A DNA stretch of 7,739 bases from UBA2197 sp034370465. GTDB taxonomy: Bacteria; Desulfobacterota; Desulfuromonadia; Desulfuromonadales; UBA2197. The notes under the pieces were generated by a model that made no database searches, was not told where the DNA came from, and saw only the letters and a program-made list of their open reading frames with translations. Made by a program: the position numbers and the translations under genes. Every line of letters starts with the position of its first letter. Positions within the stretch are counted from its first letter, which is position 1. Shown here in pieces: positions 1 to 6,249 of the stretch. The stretch is from the NCBI GenBank assembly GCA_034370465.1, contig JAXMLA010000024.1:1-7739 (forward strand). The letters are read 5' to 3'.

Positions 1-934
1 AATACGGCGCAATCCCGGAGATCAGCATCAGCCCTAGGGCCCAGAGATAACCGAAGCGCCATTGCAGCTCGGGAAAGGCCTGAAAGTTCATGCCGTAGAT
101 GCTCGCCACCATGGTCGGCGGCAGAAAGACCACCGCAGCGATCGAAAAGATCTTGATGACTTTATTCTGCTCGATGTTGATAAAGCCCTGCGCTGCATCC
201 ATCAAAAAGTTGATCTTTTCAAAGAGGAAGGTGGTATGGGACAGAAGACTCTCGACGTCGCGGAGAATATCGCTGGCCGCGGCGAAGTGCTCGGCAGAGT
301 AACGCTGGTGTTTCTGTAAAAAGGAGATCGAACGCTGCGTATCCATCAGGCATAGGCGGACCTTACCGTTACTGTTTTCGTAACGCGCGAGATCGCCGAT
401 CGCTTCCTCCAGATGACCTTCCGCCCCTTCCGCTTCTTCCAGAACCATCTCGCTGACCTTTTCCAACTCCCGATGAATATCTTCCAGAATATCCGCAAGA
501 TTTTCGACCTTGTTCTCGAAGATCGAGAGGAGGAATTCTAACGGGCTGCTCGCTTCGATCTGGCCGCGGCGGACGCGCATGCGCAACAGCCGAAAATCGG
601 GGGAATCCTCATCGCGCAGAGAGATCAGCCGCTCGGGCTGGAGGATGAAGGCGACCGTTACATTGATATGCCGGCCTTCGCTCTGGCCCAAAAAGAGGGA
701 GTGAACGTGCAGTCCGGCGCTGTCGATAAAGTAGCGGGCCGATGATTCGATCTCGCCGACGTCGTCTGATTCGGGGAGTTCGGTGCGCAGGTATTGCTCG
801 AGCTGATCCCGCTCTTCCTCGCTCGGATCGAGAACGTCGATCCAGGTGGCGGCGGTGATGACCTCGGCGAGCTCTTCGCCGGCAAAGCGAATCTCGTTGA
901 CCCGGTTATCTTGAAAATTGAAGGCACGCAGCAT
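1..934 (-). CDS. corA: CorA magnesium/cobalt channel, missing only the extreme C-terminus
   Basis: CorA forms a pentameric inner-membrane channel that brings Mg2+ (also Co2+, Ni2+) into the cell. The 311 visible residues align by eye along their whole length with E. coli CorA: it begins MLRAFNFQDN, has the conserved segment KVRLCLMDTQR at residues 191-201, FINIEQNKVIKIFS at 251-264, the first membrane helix at about 261-279, the signature YGMN selectivity loop (G281-M282-N283), and a second helix from about 296 that ends at the window edge after APY. By comparison with E. coli only about nine basic C-terminal residues are missing. The long acidic coiled region (about 140-180) matches the cytoplasmic stalk. 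I chose the ATG at 934 because it matches the E. coli start and follows AGGA. An in-frame ATG at 1030 would add 32 residues but has no convincing Shine-Dalgarno and no counterpart in the family. The gene has its own promoter and a structured leader. Identification is secure. Confidence 0.95.
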   Translation of the reverse strand, partial: MLRAFNFQDNRVNEIRFAGEELAEVITAATWIDVLDPSEEERDQLEQYLRTELPESDDVGEIESSARYFIDSAGLHVHSLFLGQSEGRHINVTVAFILQPERLISLRDEDSPDFRLLRMRVRRGQIEASSPLEFLLSIFENKVENLADILEDIHRELEKVSEMVLEEAEGAEGHLEEAIGDLARYENSNGKVRLCLMDTQRSISFLQKHQRYSAEHFAAASDILRDVESLLSHTTFLFEKINFLMDAAQGFINIEQNKVIKIFSIAAVVFLPPTMVASIYGMNFQAFPELQWRFGYLWALGLMLISGIAPY

Positions 935-1044
935 AACGGTGGTCCTGTCAGAGAAAGAACTGAAGACGTGACAAGGGGCAGTCTCCGCCTGATTTCTTCT
1001 GGTCGCGTGGAGTTCTGCCCCGGTATTCATCCATCGGGAAATGT
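935..1044 (-). promoter_or_regulatory. Structured corA leader with long hairpin and short open frame
   Basis: The predicted corA 5' leader contains a perfect 7-bp inverted repeat, GGGGCAG (1021-1015) with CTGCCCC (981-975). It continues inward, after a small internal loop, as CTCC (1012-1009) with GGAG (986-983). The enclosed segment can form a further small CCAGA/ATCAGG hairpin. No U-tract follows, so it is not an ordinary intrinsic terminator. A 28-codon frame starts at ATG 1034, spans the whole hairpin and stops at TGA 950-948, 13 nt before the corA ATG. Its Shine-Dalgarno is poor. In Salmonella, corA and mgtA leaders carry short translated frames (corL, mgtL) that control Rho-dependent termination, so an analogous arrangement is conceivable here, though no sequence similarity is claimed. 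It does not look like a canonical M-box riboswitch. Confidence 0.4.
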
Positions 1045-1050
1045 CCGCAC

Positions 1051-1079
1051 AGATTAGAACAAACGCCGCGGCGGGTCAA
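1051..1079 (-). promoter_or_regulatory. Probable sigma70 promoter of corA
   Basis: Read on the minus strand, TTGACC (1079-1074) is followed by a 17-bp spacer and TAATCT (1056-1051), close to the sigma70 consensus at ideal spacing. Transcription would start near 1044, giving a leader of about 110 nt before the corA ATG. The -35 box begins only 9 bp after the stop codon of the nrfD-type gene. The spacer contains a perfect 10-bp palindrome, CGCCGCGGCG (1064-1073), directly against the -35 box. This could bind a regulator or be chance in GC-rich DNA. Seen by eye, not tested. Confidence 0.55.
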
Positions 1080-1088
1080 CGCTTTCTC

Positions 1089-2342
1089 TCAATCCTCCTT
1101 CCCTTCTCCGAAGACCGGCAGGATGTTTGCCAGTCCAACAAAGAGGATGTAAGGAGTGATGATGACCAGCAGCGCGCCGAGCAACCCTTCCCGGAAGGTC
1201 TCCAGGTTGTGGGGGATGATCGGCAAGGAGTAATGCATGAAGCCGCTGAAGGAGCCGGAGAAGGCCTGGCCGCCGATGACGACATTCCAGCGCATCATAA
1301 AGACGCCGATCAGGACGAAGACGGTGGCGAGGACCGCCCGCCGCACCGTCAGCCCAGGCAGGAGCAGGAGAATAAAGGGGACGAGGTTGCCGAGGCCGTA
1401 CTGCACCACAAAGATCTTGACGAAGTCGATTTCGTAAATGACGGCGCGGAGGATATCCCACGATTTGACGGCGGTATAGGTGCGAAAGATCAAATCGAGC
1501 AGTTCCAGCGAAATCGCCAGGATCAGGAACATGACCAGATATTTGCTGGTCATGATGACGACGCTGGTCTCGACACTCTTGAGTTCCTCGTTGCTCGGCA
1601 GCGCCGGATTCTGGCTACGCTTGCGGGCATACAGGAATTTGCGCAGTTCCATGCTGCCGACATAGGTGAGGATGCAGAGGGCGATGCCGGAGACGACCGC
1701 CGAGCAGATAAAGATGACCGGCATCAGCGGTGTCATCCACAGAGCATTGGCCTTGACCGAGCCGAAGATAAAGCCGGCGTAGCCGTGGAGAAAGCAGGCG
1801 ACGGGGATACCGATGCTCGCCAGCACCTTGACCGCTTTTTCATCAGTTTCCAGGGCATGCTCAGAGATATCCCAGGCCCCGAGAGTCAAGACCGTATAAA
1901 GGCGTAACCGCAGGGTGTCGAAGGCACTCCGGTTGCTTTGGGCGCGCAGGGCGAGGGCACTCTCGACAAAGAATTTGCGATAAACGAACCAGATCTCGCC
2001 GGCGACGATCATCCCGTAGGTGGTGAAGACGATCCCGAAGGCGGCGATCGCCGAGGTGAAGTGGGGGGTGAGCATGACCTCGATGCCGCGCAGCGGCTGC
2101 ATCAGATGCATCAGCAGCGGCATCATCGCCACCGGCAGCAGGGCAAAGGAGAAGACCAGCGAGAAGCGGGCAATATCCTTGAGCTGCTTGACCCCGAAGA
2201 CGTGATACAGGGAGGAGAGGACAAAGGCGCCGGCGACCAGGCCGGTCATGAAGGGATACATGACGATCTGGATCGACCAATAGATGTACTCGTTCGGATA
2301 GACGAAGAACTCTTTAAGGGTCCAAAATTCACCGTGTACCAT
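1089..2342 (-). CDS. nrfD: NrfD/PsrC-type quinol-interacting membrane subunit (CbcU-like)
   Basis: This 417-residue integral membrane protein is the quinone-reactive anchor of a respiratory complex. It passes electrons between membrane menaquinol and the Fe-S subunit encoded just upstream. Hydrophobic helices are visible at about 20-45, 58-82, 95-122, 170-194, 205-228, 262-286, 306-328, 333-351 and 386-409, a layout like NrfD, PsrC, HybB and ActC. The stretch RWNVVIGGQ (351-359) is a recognisable signature of this family near the C-terminal helices. It is the last gene of the trio: its ATG lies 2 bp after the Fe-S gene stop, and its GGGAGGTGA ribosome site overlaps the end of that gene. No molybdoenzyme subunit is nearby, so the closest model is the Geobacter menaquinol oxidoreductase Cbc4 (CbcSTU) rather than a polysulfide or DMSO reductase. 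That specific orthology is from memory. Family assignment is strong; physiological acceptor unknown. Confidence 0.88.
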   Translation of the reverse strand: MVHGEFWTLKEFFVYPNEYIYWSIQIVMYPFMTGLVAGAFVLSSLYHVFGVKQLKDIARFSLVFSFALLPVAMMPLLMHLMQPLRGIEVMLTPHFTSAIAAFGIVFTTYGMIVAGEIWFVYRKFFVESALALRAQSNRSAFDTLRLRLYTVLTLGAWDISEHALETDEKAVKVLASIGIPVACFLHGYAGFIFGSVKANALWMTPLMPVIFICSAVVSGIALCILTYVGSMELRKFLYARKRSQNPALPSNEELKSVETSVVIMTSKYLVMFLILAISLELLDLIFRTYTAVKSWDILRAVIYEIDFVKIFVVQYGLGNLVPFILLLLPGLTVRRAVLATVFVLIGVFMMRWNVVIGGQAFSGSFSGFMHYSLPIIPHNLETFREGLLGALLVIITPYILFVGLANILPVFGEGKED

Positions 2343-2344
2343 GG

Positions 2345-3127
2345 CTATTTCACCTCCCTGGTCAGTCCGAGGTAGAAGACCTGCGGTTTGGTCCCGTACT
2401 CTTCCTTGAGGACATTGACCCGCTGGGTCATGATCACCTGGGTCACCGGATCGTTGGGATCACGGAGATTACCGATCATCCGGGCGCCAAAGGGGCAGGC
2501 ATCGACACAGGCACTTTTCAACCCCTGGGTGATGCGGTGGTAGCAGAAGTTGCACTTTTCGGCGACGTGATGGACAGGATGAAAGAAGCGGACGCCGTAG
2601 GGGCAGCCCATGATGCAGTAGCCGCAGCCGATGCACCATTTACGGTCGACCAGCGAAACGCCGTCGGCGGTCTGGTAGGTGGCGCCGACCGGGCAGACCT
2701 GCACGCAGGGGGGATTGTCGCACTGATTGCAGAGTTTGGGGACAAAGAAGGCCTTGCTGATCTCGTCTTCGGGGATGGTCTTCATGCCGGCGTGGTTGTT
2801 GTCGATCTGCGCGGTGAGAAAGCCGTCGCGCGCCCCTTTAGGAGAGTCGATATGGGTGTTGCCGTCCTTGGTGACGACGTAGCGCTCCACCCAGGTGCGG
2901 GTGACATTCGCGTCGTACGGCACTTCGTTCTCCAGCTTGCAGGCTTTGACGCAGAAGCCGCAGCCGGTGCATTTGTGGGTATCGACGAGAAAGATCCAGC
3001 GGCTGTCGCCCGGCACGCTTCTCTCGGCCAGCAGGCGCGCGGGATTGAAGAGTTCGAGGGCACTCAAAGGCAAGACGAGGCCGCCGGCGAGGAGCAAGCT
3101 TTTTTTACAGAAGTCGCGGCGCTTCAT
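2345..3127 (-). CDS. Tat-exported ferredoxin-like subunit with four [4Fe-4S] sites (NrfC/CbcT-like)
   Basis: This 260-residue electron-transfer subunit links the NrfD-type quinol site to the tetraheme cytochrome. The N-terminus has a twin-arginine export motif (MKRRDFCKK) followed by a hydrophobic stretch (about 10-24), so it probably works on the periplasmic face. Four cysteine sets are visible: C53-C56-C59-C63, C133-C136-C141-C145, C165-C168-C171-C175, and C192-C195 with C207-C211. This is the usual NrfC/PsrB/DmsB pattern of four [4Fe-4S] clusters. The ATG at 3127 overlaps the cytochrome stop by one base (TGATG) and sits 7 nt after AGGAGG. A GTG one codon earlier is possible but too close to the ribosome site. 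One-base overlap upstream and a 2-bp gap downstream imply translational coupling in one operon. Family is certain; partner specificity is inferred from neighbours. Confidence 0.9.
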   Translation of the reverse strand: MKRRDFCKKSLLLAGGLVLPLSALELFNPARLLAERSVPGDSRWIFLVDTHKCTGCGFCVKACKLENEVPYDANVTRTWVERYVVTKDGNTHIDSPKGARDGFLTAQIDNNHAGMKTIPEDEISKAFFVPKLCNQCDNPPCVQVCPVGATYQTADGVSLVDRKWCIGCGYCIMGCPYGVRFFHPVHHVAEKCNFCYHRITQGLKSACVDACPFGARMIGNLRDPNDPVTQVIMTQRVNVLKEEYGTKPQVFYLGLTREVK

Positions 3128-3597
3128 CACTTCACCTCCTGGGTCGGATCATGCGGATTGTGGCAGCTGACACAGACTTCCCCCGCATGGTGTTTATCCC
3201 CTTCGATCGCCGGCAACTTGCCGCGGGCGCTCTCCGGATAAGGGAGGTGCTGGTGGCAACGTAAACAGAGGGCGCGATCCCGGTCGATGCTCAGCTTTTC
3301 GGGATTATCCGGGTGCTCACCGCGCGGGCCGTGGCAGTTTTCACATTGGATATCAGCATGCGGGGAGGCGATGACTTCCTGGTAGTTCTCTTCGTGACAC
3401 TCCTGGCAACCCTTGCTTCCGTGGTATTTCACAGTCACGTTCTTCCATTCCTGAACGTTACTGCTGCGATACCAGCCGTACATATAGCCGCGGTCGTGAA
3501 TGCCGAAATCGTCCGGCACCAGGATCACACGCAGCAGCAGGATGAATGCCACCAGGCCGAGCGCCACCAGCAGTGGTCGCCATACATGATTCTTCAC
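3127..3597 (-). CDS. Membrane-anchored tetraheme cytochrome c (CbcS-like)
   Basis: This 156-residue multiheme c-type cytochrome has four CxxCH heme-binding motifs, at C64-H68, C85-H89, C111-H115 and C142-H146. A single hydrophobic segment (about 8-27) follows a short basic N-terminus and has no obvious signal-peptidase site, so it is probably a signal anchor holding the heme domain in the periplasm. Extra histidines (for example H80, H95, H117, H136, H137, H149) could act as distal heme ligands. It starts with GTG at 3597, placed 8 nt after GGGAGG; no better start fits. It is the first gene of the trio and probably the electron outlet of the complex. Size, heme number and gene order match what I recall of CbcS in the Geobacter Cbc4 complex, while E. 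coli NrfB is pentaheme and soluble. Heme motifs are certain; the orthology is an informed guess. Confidence 0.9.
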   Translation of the reverse strand: MKNHVWRPLLVALGLVAFILLLRVILVPDDFGIHDRGYMYGWYRSSNVQEWKNVTVKYHGSKGCQECHEENYQEVIASPHADIQCENCHGPRGEHPDNPEKLSIDRDRALCLRCHQHLPYPESARGKLPAIEGDKHHAGEVCVSCHNPHDPTQEVK

Positions 3598-3689
3598 GGA
3601 TAAGACCTCCCTTGTTAAGTTGGTCTGCTCAGGGTGAGCTTAGTCAGGGGTGGTTTAAACGGGGGGTACGTTCGATGAACGGATAGCTA

Positions 3690-3717
3690 ACTGTAACAGT
3701 GGGGATTGAAATGTCAA
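3690..3717 (-). promoter_or_regulatory. Probable promoter of the cytochrome/Fe-S/NrfD operon
   Basis: On the minus strand a perfect TTGACA (3717-3712) is followed by a 16-bp spacer and an extended -10, TGT-TACAGT (hexamer 3695-3690). The start would be near 3683, leaving a leader of about 85 nt before the GTG at 3597. The -10 lies inside a perfect palindrome ACTGT-A-ACAGT (3690-3700). The -35 lies inside ATTGA-AATG-TCAAT (3705-3718). These are candidate operator sites. A small hairpin, GCTCA-GGG-TGAGC (3627-3639), lies in the leader. The promoter begins 5 bp after the radical SAM stop codon, so the trio can be expressed independently of the upstream gene. Confidence 0.55.
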
Positions 3718-3722
3718 TGGGA

Positions 3723-5459
3723 TTAATTTTTTTGCCCGCAGATGCCGCAACGGCTGCAGCCGGCCGCACAGCGCGGGCTGAGGAGACCGGCAATAGCGCG
3801 CTGGTATTCGTTCCAGAGGTGGCGGCGCGACACGCCGCAGTCGATCACCTCCCAAGGGAAGATTTCATCCTCGCCCCGCTCGCGGCTGAGATAGAAGGCC
3901 GGATCGAGATCCAGCTCGCGGCAGGTGGCGCGCAGATTCTTGCCAGCGGCCAACAGGGGGATGGCGGCGCCGACGCGCCGGTCGCCGCGGGAAAGAAAGC
4001 CCTGGAGGAGGGCGGCGCGGGGCGATTCGACATTCAGTTCGCAGTTCGGGGTGCGGGCGATAGCGCTGCGCAAGGTGCGGATGCGACTCTCCAACCTCTT
4101 TTCCTCACACATCGCCGCCCATTGCAGCGGGGTGAAGGGTTTGGGGACAAAGGGATTGACCGAAAGGGTGATACTGCCGAGGCGGCCGCGCTTCTTCCCT
4201 TCCTCCACCCAGATGGTGCGGATCTGCGTCGTCAGTTCTAGTATCGCCGCGATATCTTCCTCCCCTTCGGTCGGCAGGCCGATGAGGAAATAGAGCTTGA
4301 GATTGAGGATTCCGGCGGCGGCGAGGTGACGGGTGGCGGCAAGGATCTGCGCTTCATCGATCCCCTTGTTGATGAGATCGCGCATCCGCTGGCTCCCCGC
4401 TTCCGGGGCGAGGGTGGCGGTGCGGTGTCCCGAGGTCGCCAGCGCCAGGGCCGTGGCCGCGTCGATGGCATCGATGCGCAGGCTCGCCGGCGACAGGGTC
4501 CCCTCGCGCTGATGAATCACTTCGGTCAAACCGGAAAAATCGCTGTAATCCGAGACCGCCGCCCCGACCAGCCCCTGCTTGCGGTGCTGGCTCAGACCGC
4601 ATTCGATCTGCTCCGTCAACTGCTCCAGAGAGCGTTCCCGCGGTGGGAGGAAGATGAAGCCGGCCGCGCAGAAGCGGCAGCCGCGCGAACAGCCGCGCGA
4701 GATCTCGGTGAGGGCCATCCCCGAGAATTCGGCTTCCTCGCTGATGATGAAGGAACGGCATTCGCTGGAATCGAGATCGGCCAGCCATTGTCGCTCGACT
4801 CGCGCCGGGGCCGGGGGTTGCGGGGTGATGGCGGCGATGGTGTTATCCGGGTTGTAAACGACCTCGTAAAGGGTCGGGACGTAGAGGCCGGGGACGATTG
4901 CCAATCGTTGCAGCAGTTGCCGCCGCGTAACGTTCTCTTTGTCGAGCAGAACCGCGAGGAGAGGATGAAGGAGGACCTCGGCCTCACCGACGGCAAAGAG
5001 GTCGAAGATCTCCGCAAAGGGTTCAGGATTGAGAAAAGCGCAGACTCCGCCGCAAAGGAGGAGGGGATCATCACTCTCCCGCTCTTTCGCCCACAAGGGG
5101 ATGCGGCCGAGTTCGAAAATAAGCGGCAGATGCAGGGCGTCATTCTCAAAGGAGAGGGAGACGGCGATCAGGTCGAAATCCGCCAGCGGTCGTCCCGATT
5201 CGAGAGAGAAGAGGGGGTAGCCGGTCTTCTGGTGTTCAACGATATCCTCGGGATCGGGGAGGAAGAAGCGTTCGCAGAGCGTATCCTCCCGCTGATTGAG
5301 GAGGTGATGGACAGTGAGAAAGCCAAGGTTGCTCATGGCGTGGCTGTAGCGGTTGGGGTAGATCAGGGCCACCGAGAAGCGTCCGCCCCAGGGGTGGATG
5401 GTTCCGCCCTTTTCCGAGGCAAGGCGGCGGCGGGCTTTATCGAGCAATTTTCGGGACAT
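3723..5459 (-). CDS. Radical SAM protein with N-terminal B12-binding-like domain and C-terminal Cys cluster
   Basis: This 578-residue radical SAM enzyme has an unknown substrate. Residues about 25-200 look like the Rossmann-type cobalamin-binding-like domain found before many radical SAM domains (for example SNLGF, FSLESGRPL, LLCGGVCAFLNPEPFAE), but the DxHxxG cobalamin-ligand motif is not visible. The radical SAM domain starts at about 248 with C257-C261-C264 (CSRGCRFC), the CxxxCxxC that binds the catalytic [4Fe-4S] cluster. Later conserved-looking parts are TLAPEAGSQRMRDLINKGI (349-367) and LKLYFLIGLPTE (387-398). The tail carries C564-C568-C571-C574, which could bind an additional Fe-S cluster or metal. 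It resembles the TIGR03960-type family, often found next to or fused with a DUF2344 protein that is absent here. The ATG at 5459 follows CGGAG closely. Domain call is strong; reaction unknown. Confidence 0.85.
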   Translation of the reverse strand: MSRKLLDKARRRLASEKGGTIHPWGGRFSVALIYPNRYSHAMSNLGFLTVHHLLNQREDTLCERFFLPDPEDIVEHQKTGYPLFSLESGRPLADFDLIAVSLSFENDALHLPLIFELGRIPLWAKERESDDPLLLCGGVCAFLNPEPFAEIFDLFAVGEAEVLLHPLLAVLLDKENVTRRQLLQRLAIVPGLYVPTLYEVVYNPDNTIAAITPQPPAPARVERQWLADLDSSECRSFIISEEAEFSGMALTEISRGCSRGCRFCAAGFIFLPPRERSLEQLTEQIECGLSQHRKQGLVGAAVSDYSDFSGLTEVIHQREGTLSPASLRIDAIDAATALALATSGHRTATLAPEAGSQRMRDLINKGIDEAQILAATRHLAAAGILNLKLYFLIGLPTEGEEDIAAILELTTQIRTIWVEEGKKRGRLGSITLSVNPFVPKPFTPLQWAAMCEEKRLESRIRTLRSAIARTPNCELNVESPRAALLQGFLSRGDRRVGAAIPLLAAGKNLRATCRELDLDPAFYLSRERGEDEIFPWEVIDCGVSRRHLWNEYQRAIAGLLSPRCAAGCSRCGICGQKN

Positions 5460-5495
5460 GAAGCTCCGGAAGTGGGGAAGATGAACGTCGCTGCT

Positions 5496-5524
5496 ATCTT
5501 ATTGATCGTGAGGCTAAAAAGCAA
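5496..5524 (-). promoter_or_regulatory. Possible weak promoter of the radical SAM gene
   Basis: Minus strand TTGCTT (5524-5519), a 17-bp spacer, and TAAGAT (5501-5496) lie in the 85-bp gap between yciH and the radical SAM gene. The match is partial (3 of 6 and 4 of 6), but spacing is ideal. I see no intrinsic terminator after yciH, so read-through from yciH is an equally good explanation of expression. Confidence 0.3.
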
Positions 5525-5544
5525 TGGACGCAAGCGATCCTTGT

Positions 5545-5898
5545 TTACCCGCCGGCGCGCTTGGCGGCAAAGCCGCGCTTGAGCAGTTCGCCCAGCAGCA
5601 GTTCTGCATGATCCCCCTGGATTTCGATATTCCCCGCCTTGATCGTGCCGCCGCAGCCGCAGCGGCGCTTGAGTTCGCCGGCCAGAGTTGTCAATGCCGC
5701 CTCAGCCAATGGGAGGCCGGTGATCACTGTCACCTTCTTGCCGTCGTGCCCCTTGCGTTCGCAGCGGACCCGCACCTTGCCGTCGCCGAGTGGAGCAGCA
5801 ACTTTTTTGCATTGGCAGTGAGCGGCCGGCTGGCCGCAGCCGGGGCAGAGACGACCGTGTTCCGAAGAGAAGACCGGGCGGGAGTTTGCGTTCGACAT
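5545..5898 (-). CDS. yciH: YciH, SUI1/eIF1-like translation factor
   Basis: This 117-residue member of the SUI1 family is the bacterial relative of eukaryotic initiation factor eIF1. In E. coli YciH has been linked to fidelity of start-site selection and stress-related repression of translation. The SUI1 domain covers about residues 42-112 and includes the hallmark RRCGCGGTIKAGNIEIQGDH (78-97) and a preceding KVTVITGLPL strand. The N-terminal part contains C18-x2-C21 and C28-x-C30, a small cysteine group common in bacterial YciH proteins that may bind a metal. The ATG at 5898 follows AAAGG by a normal distance. It is 36 bp downstream of the DUF2277 gene in the same direction and probably cotranscribed with it. 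Length and motif make the family assignment secure; cellular role here is inferred. Confidence 0.92.
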   Translation of the reverse strand: MSNANSRPVFSSEHGRLCPGCGQPAAHCQCKKVAAPLGDGKVRVRCERKGHDGKKVTVITGLPLAEAALTTLAGELKRRCGCGGTIKAGNIEIQGDHAELLLGELLKRGFAAKRAGG

Positions 5899-5934
5899 GG
5901 GTAACCTTTGCTGAGAGAGGGAATGAGTTGGATA

Positions 5935-6204
5935 TTATTCCTGTTGCCTGCGATCCGCTCTGGCCCGCGCCTTGGCGGTTTCGACTTCACGGTTTTTGGG
6001 CGGTGCGGCGGTGACAAGCGAATTGAGCAACCGGGAGGACGCCATTTCGACCTCGACAACCGCCCGACTAAACGCCGCTTCGTTCGCCACGGAAGGTTTG
6101 GCAAAACCGCTGATCTTGCGCACATACTGCAGCGCCGCCATGTGGATCTCAGCGTCCGTCACCGGCGGATCGAAGTTGTACAGCGTTTTGATATTCCGGC
6201 ACAT
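5935..6204 (-). CDS. DUF2277 family small protein, function unknown
   Basis: This 89-residue soluble protein starts MCRNIKTLYNFDPPVTDAEI, the characteristic opening of the DUF2277 family. It continues with ALQYVRKISGF (24-34), NEAAFSRAV (41-49), LLNSLVTAAPP (59-69) and a basic helical tail rich in Arg and Ala. No catalytic motif is evident. The family's function is unknown to me, although its conserved MCRNIK start with Cys2 and short all-helical form suggest a small binding or regulatory protein. The ATG at 6204 is preceded by GGAGG at 8 nt. It lies 45 bp after the vapC stop and 36 bp before yciH, all in the same direction. No clear promoter is visible in the 45-bp gap, so its expression may depend on vapBC read-through or an element inside vapC. 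Confidence 0.85.
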   Translation of the reverse strand: MCRNIKTLYNFDPPVTDAEIHMAALQYVRKISGFAKPSVANEAAFSRAVVEVEMASSRLLNSLVTAAPPKNREVETAKARARADRRQQE

Positions 6205-6249
6205 GGAGATTTCCTCCGTTATCTTCGCTGGTTGCGTATGGTGAGTGTC

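Noticed and set aside
975..1021. corA leader hairpin as an intrinsic terminator of the respiratory operon
   Set aside because: No U-tract follows the stem on either strand, and the hairpin lies downstream of a good promoter for corA.
935..1030. N-terminal extension of CorA from the in-frame ATG at 1030
   Set aside because: No convincing Shine-Dalgarno, and the 32 extra residues have no counterpart in E. coli CorA, which matches exactly from the ATG at 934.
935..1044. M-box Mg2+ riboswitch
   Set aside because: The leader is shorter than known M-boxes and I see none of their multi-helix core; only one long hairpin is evident.
1041..1907. Long plus-strand open frame (288 codons) opposite the nrfD-type gene
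   Set aside because: Product is charged and low-complexity, matches no family, and lies antisense to a clear membrane protein. Typical GC-rich shadow.
2537..3241. 234-codon plus-strand frame opposite the Fe-S gene
   Set aside because: No recognisable domain or good ribosome site, and the complement encodes sixteen correctly spaced cluster cysteines.
1089..3597. Polysulfide, DMSO or nitrite (Nrf) reductase operon
   Set aside because: No molybdopterin subunit or NrfA-type pentaheme nitrite reductase is adjacent. The cytochrome has four hemes and is membrane-anchored, fitting a quinol:cytochrome complex better.
4326..5582. 418-codon plus-strand open frame opposite the radical SAM gene
   Set aside because: Composition is dominated by Gly, Arg, Asp and Glu with no domain. 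The minus strand has clear motifs throughout. A shadow of third-position GC.
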